DNA of 64,000 nt, taken from contig JARGSG010000213.1 in assembly GCA_030374805.1 (NCBI GenBank), positions 183,265-247,264 on the forward strand, written 5' to 3'. This DNA comes from Gracilaria gracilis (lineage: Eukaryota > Rhodophyta > Florideophyceae > Gracilariales > Gracilariaceae). This document shows, piece after piece, positions 43,549 to 53,483 of the stretch. Below the pieces are notes generated by a model that saw only the letters and a program-made list of their open reading frames with translations, was not told where the DNA came from and searched no databases. A program made the translations under genes and the position numbers. Position 1 is the stretch's first letter, and every line of letters starts with the position of its first letter.

Positions 43549-45437
43549 TTATGAGAATCCTATGGAATGAGTGCTATGCGGGGGTGGGAGGTAGGGCCTG
43601 GAGGTGGGGTCCCGGTAGAATCTGTTGAAGTAGAATCTATGGAAACGCCAGTGGACGTGGGAAGTGAACGGGGGTGCGGGGTAGTTCTGGTGGAGAACAT
43701 GAACGGAGCCGAGAATAGAAGAACAAGGGATGAGTCCAAACCATGGAGAAACTTTGTCGGATGTGGAGTGAGTAGAGATGGGAACTGAATGGGCAGTGTG
43801 GCTATGTTCGTCGTCTGTTGCCCATCGGAGGCATACGCAGTTGAGGGTGAAATCGACTTCGTCGTTTGGTGGGACGAACTCCATGAACTGTACGAAGGCG
43901 AACCCCTTGAAAGAAAGCGTAGAAGAAGGAAGGGTGAAGCGAAGAAGGGAGATGAATTTGCAGACCCAGACAATGGGGGTGGAGTTGGAGGAGCCGGTGC
44001 CTGCGACGAGGACGTGAGAGAACTTTGGGGATTTAAAAGACCCGAAGGACGGGGTGGCAAGTATTCGTTCGATGAGAAGGACTGGAGGATCCTGGACCGC
44101 GAGCTCGTTCCGCTCTTCAATGTAGTGGTCGAGTGATGGGACATAACCGCCGGCGACATAAGCGGAGTTGACTACGGTGCTTCGGGTGCGACGGAGAGTG
44201 GAAGAGTTCTCTAAGAGTTCTAAGACTTCGAGAGAAAGGGTGATGAATGCAGGGAGGGCGTGTTTTCCAATGTGTTGGCGGATGGAGAGAGTGTCGGTGG
44301 GGAACAGGTCTTGTAGAGAATTTGGATCGAAATGAGGATTGGAGTGGTGGAATTTGTGGGCGGTGATGAGATCAGCGAATGAGATGAGTTTTCCATCACG
44401 GGCCAAAACGGGTTGGTGGGATTGGATGGGAGAGGCGATGGCAGGAGAGGAGGAAGTGATGCAGGGGTTTATCGAGACGGGTTCCAATCTTTGGTGGCGT
44501 TGGAGTGATGGATGGCGCGAATGGTTTCTTCATGTGCGCTGGACCTGTGCTTTGAGGTTTTGGAGTAGTGTGACTTGAAGAGGAAGTGGGCGTGTTCGAA
44601 TATGCCGGCATCGTTGAATTAGAGGCCTCCAAAGCGGCGAATGTCCTCGACGATGTGGTCGAGGAGATGGAACTTGGGGGTGCCAAGGCTGGCAGTGTGG
44701 TGGGGGCCGAGGACGAGTACGGCTGTGCGCTTGACGGAGCGGATTTGGAATTGGAGGTCGGTGAGGCGGGAGTCGGTCCATTCTGCGGAGGTGTTGTATC
44801 TCATGGAGAAGATTAGAAGATCGGAGTACTTGGTGAAAACGGAAGTGATGGGAGCTGCATCGACCTCGTCACAGCAGCGGTCGAAGAAGGCGCCGATGAA
44901 GGGGAAGACCATGTCGAGTGAGCGGTAGTCATTTGCTTCGAGCATACCACGCAAGCCGTCGGTAATGAAGAAACCGTAGAGAGTTTGACCGTTGTCAGAG
45001 GAGGAAAAGTCGATGTAGAGTCCTGTGGCTGGGGAGTGCTTTTCGATGGCGGCGAGGATGGTCTTCGTGTTTTTCAGGATGGAGGAGCGGACGGAGTTGA
45101 AGGAACGACAGGACTTGGAGGAAAGGGGGGTAGTGAAGAGTGATTCTGACTTCAGTCTCTCGATGGCTGCGAGCTTGATGAGCTTGGAGATGCCGAGGTG
45201 GAAGTTATGGAGTGGTTCGAATGGGAAGGTGTTGTAAGGGGAGAGGAGAGGGGTGATCTTGAAAAGAGGGTAAGATTCTAAGAAGGAGGAGTACTTTGCG
45301 ACGGAAAGGGATTGGAGTGCTTCAACGGCCTTTTCATTGGTGTCTCGGGCGATTTTGGGCTTTCTAGCGAGGAGCGCCTTTTCAGCACCTTGGAGGAGGG
45401 TAGAGTGTGATTTGCGGGCACCGAACCCTGTGAGCAA
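43549..45437 (-). pseudogene. Plavaka-type transposase, truncated copy
   Basis: Reading from 45437 to 43549 the product matches the C-terminal two-thirds of the copy at 53484-56377. Examples are FLESYPLFKITPLLSPYN, PFEPLHNFHLGISKLIK, LDMVFPFIGAFFDRCC, FHLLDHIVEDIRRFGGL and, in a separate block, LARDGKLISFADLITAHK and TVVNSAYVAGGYVPSLDHY. The N-terminal zinc finger and first core block are missing, and at least two frame changes separate the pieces. It is clearly dead. Confidence 0.8.
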
Positions 45438-45439
45438 TT

Positions 45440-45860
45440 TGAATAGCCCAAATATGGCCGGGATAAGACCAAAATGGTTCCTAAATAATACTTAAAAATG
45501 TGCACGGAAAACGGGCGCGACACGGCCAAAATATGGCCTGAAGAGTGCCCATACACGTGGGCGAAAGAGGGCCCCATTCAGAATGCCAAGAGAGGACCCA
45601 GAGATGGGCCATTATTGTCCTCGTTAGAAGTCCCAAGAGTGGATGAGAAGGGAAATAGTTTTGGTCAAAATGAGACCCAAATAGGACCAGAGCCGTGCTC
45701 TTTGGTGCATATTCGTACATATATGGGTCTCTTTGCATTAACCAGATAATGCCCAAATGTGGCCCGTATTTCAATCTAATTCTGGCGTGTTTAGATCCCA
45801 TATACGGATGAGAAGAGAACGTTGTAAGTAAGATATGTGTCATGATATGTGACCGCGTCT
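45440..45860. repeat. Degenerate subterminal repeat block, right
   Basis: Repeats such as gcccaaatatggcc, gaccaaaatgg and ggccaaaatatggcc are inverse in sense to those of 42830-43450. They fit the right end of the Plavaka-type fragment. Confidence 0.5.
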
Positions 45861-46260
45861 TTTACGAGTGGTAGGCCTTTTGAGGCTCGATATATGTACC
45901 TAAATGTTCCAATCTATTGGCTTTCAGCGAACTGAAAATGGGGTTTGCCTACTTCTTACGCATGAAGACAAGCCCGTAACGTAGACCTCTGTAGCACTAA
46001 CAATGATGCACAAAGTATCAAATAGGTACCACATCGCACACGGTCTTTGTACGCGATGCCGTATCATGGTTGTTTAATAACAGAAATGATATAAAAACTT
46101 CAATGGCTGGACTCTTACCAACCAATGATGCAACCTTGTAGCACGAACTGGCCAGGTTTTCGTAGATCTACGGTACCATTTGGGTAGAACTCGAAGTACT
46201 GGCACCGCTCAGAATCGCACAACACCAACTTGGTTTTGTTGAGATTATTCACCGAGTACC
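45861..46260. other. Intergenic between two transposons
   Basis: No gene or clear repeat is seen in this AT-richer stretch. Confidence 0.35.
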
Positions 46261-47643
46261 CTATCCGTCACGTTCCGTAGGACGTTCAGCTTGAATACTC
46301 ATCTTCCTTGGATTCTTGTGATGAAACTTACGTGATCCACGAAGACTGGTGCCTGTTCCGCTCGTAAGCAGTCTACCACAGGTGTTCTGAGCATGGGTAC
46401 CAGACCCATCGTGCCCATCATCCGTCTCAATGTGTGACACCAACATTCGCCGCGGGGCCCTTCTCGGTTTCTTCTTTCCCAAGTTTGAGCGAAGTCGGAA
46501 CGGGATTTTCGACCTGTTCCCATCTCCCGTATTGGCCTTCGTTCCAATTCGTTTGCGACTGATCGTGTTCGTGACCGGCTGTCCCGAACGCTTCGTATTT
46601 CGGTTGTTGACTTGAGCTTGAGTTGCAGCTCTCCCTTGCATCATACTCGGTTCCACAGATTGCAAGCAGAGATTGGGTGCAGTAATGTCGCCATCATATG
46701 CTTCTATGTCTATGTCAAGTTCATGAACGGCACTCTCAATATCGCTTTCCGGCATATCATCTCCATCATTATTGTCATATTCGGAATCATTGCCACCATC
46801 CTTATCAAAGGCTGTCAGTGGCTTGTGTACATGGGTACATTTTGTTACGACCGGCGAAACTATTTCACAGTGCTCAACCTCGGCACCACAACCATTGGAG
46901 TCTTGTAAACCACTCTTCGCGTTCACGGACTTATTGTGTTCTTCGGATACAAGGCAGTCGCCGCCAGTTGGAAAAGGAGATGGATCTTGATCATTCGCAT
47001 GAGTCGCATGGGTTTCTTCCGCAAAGATTACATTCTTCTTCTTGTTCTCGCGCTTGCGTGCCTCCGCTGCCGCCTTCTTATCTCTCTGAATAGCTTCCTT
47101 TAAGAATTCGTTCAAGACCCATCCTCCTTGCGCAGCAGACAAAACAGGATAAGTTTCCAGAAGCTTACGCTTAAGATTCATAATCTGCGACAAAAAGTCT
47201 TCACGCACTGAGCTGTAGGTGCGGGTGCCACGTTCGATCCCAAGTCGACGATAGAGAAATGAAAGAATGTCATCTTTGATAGCGTTTGCCATCGTGGTGT
47301 AAATGGGATACCCATCCTCCATAGATTCCGAGTCACGTCCCATCTTTTCCTGATACAATCGATTGAAAAGGGCCCTCGCAGAGATGGTAGTGCCAGTGGG
47401 AACCCCGGGCCGGTCAGAATCTCTGAAACGTCTTTTCATAGAAGCTGTTGGTATCATGACGGAGTTCGCGGGGAGTGGGCTTCGTTGCAAGATATCAAAA
47501 CCAGTTAATGTACCCTGACCAGAATCAGGCTGGCCTGCTCCTCTCGGCTGGTTCGACGCTTGAAGTGACTGCGCAGGGACAGCGCGACTCTCTGACTGCA
47601 TGGCACTGTCGGCGGTGACCCTGTGCAAGGTTCGCAAACTCAT
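46261..47643 (-). CDS. Partner protein of the tnp2 element (copy 2)
   Basis: This is an open frame of 460 codons, homologous to 41178-42593 over VTADSA, IPTASMKRRFRDSDRPGVPT, ARALFNRLYQEKMG, GYPIYTTMANAIKDDILSFLY, LKRKLLETYPVLSAAQGGW and the Lys/Glu-rich helix. The C-terminal half is disordered and diverged, with an acidic segment and a basic tail. The frame is intact although its tnp2 partner is not. That fits selection on this protein, or simply chance survival. Confidence 0.75.
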   Translation of the reverse strand: MSLRTLHRVTADSAMQSESRAVPAQSLQASNQPRGAGQPDSGQGTLTGFDILQRSPLPANSVMIPTASMKRRFRDSDRPGVPTGTTISARALFNRLYQEKMGRDSESMEDGYPIYTTMANAIKDDILSFLYRRLGIERGTRTYSSVREDFLSQIMNLKRKLLETYPVLSAAQGGWVLNEFLKEAIQRDKKAAAEARKRENKKKNVIFAEETHATHANDQDPSPFPTGGDCLVSEEHNKSVNAKSGLQDSNGCGAEVEHCEIVSPVVTKCTHVHKPLTAFDKDGGNDSEYDNNDGDDMPESDIESAVHELDIDIEAYDGDITAPNLCLQSVEPSMMQGRAATQAQVNNRNTKRSGQPVTNTISRKRIGTKANTGDGNRSKIPFRLRSNLGKKKPRRAPRRMLVSHIETDDGHDGSGTHAQNTCGRLLTSGTGTSLRGSRKFHHKNPRKMSIQAERPTERDG

Positions 47644-48253
47644 GTTGAATTCAATACGAAACTCAACGCTCTGGCACGAGAAACATTACATCATGATGGT
47701 TAATAGTCTGCATCTCGGTCGTCGGAACTGGGTTTTCATATGCATACCTGAGGAGAATGAATGATGTCTTGGCGATCCGAAGTGCACGTTGATGTTCACT
47801 CAGAGAGCAGCTCTGCGAGTCGGAGAAGTTGTGACGTCTCTGACAGGAGAGAAAGCCAGATGAAACACAAGACGCGCAGAATGTGGTCCGATGAGAGGAT
47901 GGGATGGTGAGGGGTTCCTTCGCACTTAAGTACAATCCTCAACTGAAGTGAAAGCACGAAGTGAAAACAAGCTTCAGATGCGAAAACAATTCCCAAGTTT
48001 CAGATTTGGCTAAGTATTTCCTACTTTTGCTTTTGCATGGGAGCATCTCGTAGAGACTAAATACCCATGGTGCCTGCAAGTACAATATGTCGACGTTATG
48101 AACGGCCATTAGGTAACCACTGCACTTTTCAATCCAAAGTCTAACGATATAATCTTGACTGTACCGCTTTCTTCCAGTTTCCAACAGGCGTCAACGAAGA
48201 TGGGACGGGGTAGAAAGAGATATCGATAGGAAATATCCAGGTACGAGAGTAGC
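47644..48253. promoter_or_regulatory. Divergent promoter region of the second tnp2 element
   Basis: This is the equivalent of 40574-41177, between the head-to-head partner and tnp2 genes. Only short frames without recognisable content are seen. Confidence 0.35.
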
Positions 48254-51222
48254 ATGTTCAATGAATCCGACGATATTGGAAACGACATACCAACCTATGA
48301 GAGACACTCAAATTCAGACGCCAACGCTGTTGATGCTTCATTAAGAATGACGCCCATCATGAGAACTGCAGTTAATGAAGATGCTGCAGAAGTTATGCGG
48401 AATAAAAGTATCCAAGATCCAACTGCGCAGGACGAAGGTGGTTCTGAAAGCTTACCATGTCCAGATCATCACTTTCTTGGCGTCCCTGCAGTGGGATTTT
48501 CTTACCAGGGATTAAATGGTTCGGAGAACAATGAAGAACGGGCTCAAACTCATATGGCTGTAGAAGATATACACCTGTCCCCAATGTTTTGTCTAGCACT
48601 GGACCCAGCTCAATAGTTAATGGAAGCCTCACTTCTATTTATCAATCTTCTGATCACTTAAGTTCGCCTCTTTCACCGACACCCACGAGTTTCGATGGAC
48701 CAAAGTCTGCAAAACAATCAGAGTATGAACGATTAGCGGCCTTTCTGTACAGCGCAGAAATTTCCAATGTATCGCAGAACGGAATTGAAAGATTGTTGAG
48801 AGTACCCCCAATCCATTCGAAATTTTCATATAGATCCATGATATCATACGCAGTGCAGAAAGCTCATATTGAGAAGACACACGTCAGAATGTGTGTAAAT
48901 GGACATGCGGCTCACTCTGGGAAGCTCCGATCTGCCAGAGAATGTCCAATCTGCCACAGTCCACTGGCCGCAAGCAAGAGTAAGTTCTGGTTTCTAAAAC
49001 CATCATCAGCATTGAAGGCATTGTGTCGAGGTCAAAATTCATTGCAGGAGTTGATTAGCGGTTGTATTAGAGCAAAGGAGTCTTTAAGGTCCCATCCTTT
49101 TGATAGTAGGGATCAAGACTATTACCACGGAGAAATGTTTCTGAGACAGCATGCAGAACGCCTTTAGAGCTGGAAGGCCGAAAGCAATGAAATTTTTGTT
49201 TTTGTCACGCTCTCTTCGGATGGTTTCGAGTGTACCAAGAACCGGAGGGGTACTCCAATATCCGTTTGGCCTATAGTATCCACAGTTCTGAACTACAATT
49301 CAAGAAAACGAAGCCAGGCTTCGAACTGCATCATAAACGCGGTTGTTCCTTCTTCTCATAATCCTGAGTACTTTGACACCTTTATGAATGAAATTATATT
49401 GGATCTGAAAACCCTGGAAGAAAGAGTGCCAGCGGTTTGCCATGACGGAAAAATAAGAACGCTTCAGGCATTCGTTTTGCTTTTCACTGCGGACTGGCCG
49501 GCAGTATCTAAGGTTCTCGGATACGTTGGCCATACGGGAAAAGTGTTCTGCCGTTTTTGCGAGAAGAAGAAAGTAAAAGTGAAAGAATGCTCATGCTTGT
49601 GCGCTGTTCCAGAAGACCGTTCGTTGTTGATGAATTCACTTCGGCGTCGGGCTGAATACAATAGGGGGGATATAATCAAAACAGAATGCATTTAAAAAAG
49701 AGAAGGTTCTGAAGTTGGTACAATATGGAAAGCATTGAGTTCCAATAGAACTAACGAAAGAAGCAAATCGAAGATGATCAAAGAATCTGGTATCAAAAGA
49801 TCTTCATGTATGGCACAATTGTCTGTCGACTTCGTGTTTTTCTTCCCTTACGACGTAATGCATTTGGTGCTACTTGGGTGGACCAAACAAGTTTGAAGAC
49901 TTGTGACAGGAATTCATCCAAGACATGAACGGTATGGTCATGTTCCGCGTTACTGTATACCATCGCCAAAGCTCGAGTTGATCAACAGAGCTCTGGAGAA
50001 CAGCACACACGGAATTCCGAGTTCATGGGAAAGGGCACCGCTTTCGTTAGAGCACCTGTCTAGATTCAAAGCGGAAGATTTGAAGCGCCACTCGGAGTTG
50101 TACCTTCTCACAGTATTCCACCGCTTCAATGAAGAAAATCAGATCAAGCATCTTTGGAACCAAACTCGACAGATGGTTACCTTGTGCTTCAGCTATAACT
50201 GCGACGCAGCCAGCCATCGGGTTCTGACAAGAGTGCTTGAGGAATGCTATGCAAGGTTTGTGCGTTTGTTCTGCTCAGATAGATCTTTCTATTACTGCCT
50301 TACGCCGACGACACACACAATATTATATCTGCCAGAGCTGCTCAAACAATGCGGTCCCCTTCCAATAACCTCACAGTTTTTGATAGAGAGACTACTGGGG
50401 GAGATCGGAAAACGTGTGCAACAGACTTCAAACCTTTCATCGCATTTGTTCCACAAGAACTTTAAGTTGTTTGCTCTCAAGCTGGCAAATGATGGGAAGA
50501 TATTGGTTGACGACATCCATGAATCTGTACCAAATGTCCTGACGTTTCCAACCCAAAGTTATATTAGCTCTTCTCAAACTAATGTGGAGTTCCATACTGG
50601 TGCTACCTGCCACGGGGCTGGGTCATCTTTGATTTCGCTCAACAACGAACAAAGACGTGCCGAGAGAAAGTTTCTCGCAGCCAATTTTCCTTCAGATATG
50701 AACACGGCTCGCATCGTCTCAACAAAAGAATTTAGGACTGCAACCGTAACCAAGGATTCTCATCAATTCAAAGTAGAGAGCCTGAAATCCCATGATTTGA
50801 GATCGAAGTGTTCTTTGCATCAGAGGCGACAGAAGTACTGCGTTGCTGCTCATTTTGCCCGTGAGAATTCCATGAGCTCTCGTTATTCACAACGTCGCGA
50901 AGATCATATTGATATTTGGCATTTATACTACGGCGTTGTCCATGGGATTATTGAGGTTATGGTTGAAGTCGATGGATTGAAGATCACAGCAGTGTTCGTA
51001 GATGTACAATGGGAGTTCAACATGGTGGAAGATCAGGCGTTTGATCTCTTGTACTCAGAGAAGAAAGGCCGTGGTAATATCACCACAGAGCATGTCACAT
51101 GCCTTCAACGAATAATTGGGTTCCTTGACTTGGATGGTAGAAGGTATTATCTTGACCCATCTCGTTCCGATGACGATAATTACGAGAATTCCATTCTTCA
51201 AGGTGTGATAAAAAGAACGTAA
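48254..51222 (+). pseudogene. tnp2-type transposase, second copy, broken
   Basis: It is homologous to the intact copy along its length: AEISNVSQNGIERLL, the Cys-pair region, LSSDGFECTKNRRG, a GHTGKVFCRFC site, FPYDVMHLVLLGWTKQ, HLSRFKAEDLKRHSELYL and the C-terminal region. There is a frame change near 48600. Stops in the main frame are TAG 49165, TAA 49693 and TGA 49894. At each of the three stops the intact copy has Leu when aligned by eye. The element is inverted relative to the first one, and its right flank is cut by the gypsy fragment at about 51235. Confidence 0.85.
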
Positions 51223-51244
51223 CCAGTACTCAAGGGAGGCCAAC

Positions 51245-51886
51245 GTGTATCCAATTGTTCATAATGGGCTTGCCCGTTATGCTCAGGGGCTCGGCAACAC
51301 TCTCCGTCATGGAAAGAAGCCGTCGGCGCCCAATATCTCAAAGGAAAAACCGAAACGGTCAGTGTTGGAGCTAGAAGAGAGCACTACCTCAGATGGTGAC
51401 TCGCTCATCCGCGTACCAACAGGGATGGCAGTTCATCTCGTGCCTGCGCCGCAAGCTCAGTCACGAGCCACCTCTATTGGTAATTGGTCGTCGACAGTAC
51501 CACCAGCATCGGTAAGGTCGCCACCAAGTGCGACGAGCACTCAACAAGCCTCAACGGGTGGTTCGCAAGCATCCTCATATGCTACAGCACCGACCAATCC
51601 GGTTGCCAGACCTACCTCTATGGAAATGCGTGATCCCCAGACAGGTGGCTTAGTTTGCTGGCTCTGTCTATCGCCAGACCATCTGGCGAACAGATGTGAC
51701 AAAATACCCCCAGGGGTGCGGGAACATCTAATTAGTGCCAGGCAGCAGAACCACCGTAACCTATATGGATCTGGAAAGAGGATACAAGCTCAACCATCAC
51801 CACCTCAGGTTCATCTCGTCGAGGAAACACCAATCTTGGAGAAGGACAGTTCCGCTCAGGAGGAGCAGGAAAACACCGAACGGTAA
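51245..51886 (+). pseudogene. Gypsy gag C-terminal fragment with zinc knuckle
   Basis: A Pro/Ser-rich linker is followed by one complete CX2CX4HX4C zinc knuckle (CWLCLSPDHLANRC) near residue 137. The knuckle packages retroelement RNA in the family. Sequence upstream of 51245 is transposase, so the capsid domain has been lost. Confidence 0.75.
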
Positions 51887-51912
51887 GCGTAGGGGCCACC
51901 CCTAGCCGTGAA

Positions 51913-53480
51913 TTGGAAGGCCCGTCGATATTGGAACGGGAAACATTAAAGGTGGAAAAAGAAGAAACAGATGTACCCAATGTGGTGTGTCTGATGAAGT
52001 ACAATAACTATAAAGTTAATGCTTCAGCAAGCTTTCTAAATTACCTACAGGTTCCCGTTGCGTGTGTACTGGATACCGGCGCCGGCCCGAACGTTCTAAA
52101 TGCTCGCGTCATACCCGATGCGGTCTTGCGGAACATTCGGCCTGCCCCGACTAACAACCCATTGGTGGACGCTAACGAGCGCCCACTGCACCTTAGAGGA
52201 GTGTTGACCACCGTGGTGCAACTTGGAACCTTGAAGGTGAAGCTCAATTTCTTTGTGGTGGATCGTCTGGCGACAGACTGTATCCTAGGGACCAACTTTA
52301 TTGACAGACATGTCAAGGCAATTTTGCCAGGATCCCGTACGGTCGCTCTCCGCCAAGGTGGTCGTATTGCAATACTGGGTAATACGCAGACCAAAAATGG
52401 TTGGCGTCAGAAGCCGAGGTCCAATATAGCCCCCGAAACGATCTCAAACAAGATACGGCTCACCAAATTGGTCTCAATCCCGGCTATGACCCAAATGGTA
52501 GCGAATGTCTCATGCGCAACACCAGGATTGGTAATGCTACAGAACCATCCTCGGTTGGCAGAGAGAAATCTTGCATTGATGGCAGACGGGATCATTGACA
52601 ACATCCCTAACCAAACCTTCAAGGTGTACCTGAGTAACTTTAGCAATCATATTGTTAAGTTACCCAAGAATACCACTATTGGGATTGCATTACCGGCACC
52701 ACAAGGGGTTTTCACGGTCTCACCTAATAGGTTGGGCGAGGTCGTCACCTCTAAGGAAGGGGGAGGAATTGATGCGCCATATCCAGCACATGCACCCCCG
52801 TTATCGACAAACACCAAAATGGAACAGAAGATCGCCGATACCTTTAAGGTTGGAGGTCAGGAAACGACCATGGAACTGGACACAGTGAGGAATTGGAGAG
52901 AGGAAGTCCAGATCGGTGAGGAGAATCAGGCTCTCCGAGACCGGATCCTCAGTCTCTTAGAAGAATTTGAACCCATGTGGTCGGGCCGGTTAGGCCAAAT
53001 TGAGGCTACAGAGCACCGTATTGATATGGTGCCTGGCTGGAAACCTATTTACCAGCAGCCTTACCGAGCAGGTCCGAAAGCCCGTGAGGTTGAGCTCAAT
53101 GACGTCGAGCGAATGCTCCGTGAAGGTGTCATTGAACCCGCAAATGCGGACTGGGCCAGCCCTGTGGTTCTGGTCACAAAGAAGAATGATACCCGTATGC
53201 GGTTCTGTGTGGAGTACAGAAGACTGAATAGTATGACCATCAGGGATTCGTACCTAATACCTAGAATTGATGAGTGTATAAATTCGTTGGGCAACGCCAA
53301 GATCTTTACTACGCTCGATGCCAATTGTGGTTATTGGCAGGTACCTATCAGGGAAGAAGACAAGGACAAAACTACTTTTACTTGCCACGCTGGGTTATTT
53401 CGCTTTACGCGTATGCCCTTTGGGTTGCGGAATGCGCCGGCTACCTTTCAGAGGGCGTTGGATATAATCCTTTCGAAGGT
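51913..53480 (+). pseudogene. Gypsy protease and truncated reverse transcriptase
   Basis: A protease active site (CVLDTGAGPNVL, about residue 55) and its partner ILGTNF block are followed by an RT domain with the gypsy signatures EHRIDMVPGWKPIYQ, WASPVVLVTKKN and FRFTRMPFGLRNAPATFQRA. The frame stays open but homology ends right after the FQRALDIILS block, before the expected YxDD catalytic box, so the enzyme cannot work. Codons beyond about 53480 are antisense Plavaka sequence. Confidence 0.85.
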
Positions 53481-53483
53481 AAA

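Larger units (their letters stand above)
51235..53480 (+). mobile_element. Gypsy-type LTR retrotransposon fragment
   Basis: The fragment contains the end of gag, the protease and the first part of reverse transcriptase. The capsid part of gag, the rest of RT, RNase H, integrase and both LTRs are missing, so it is truncated at both ends. Its left edge abuts the second tnp2 gene and its right edge runs into the Plavaka-type transposase. Confidence 0.88.
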
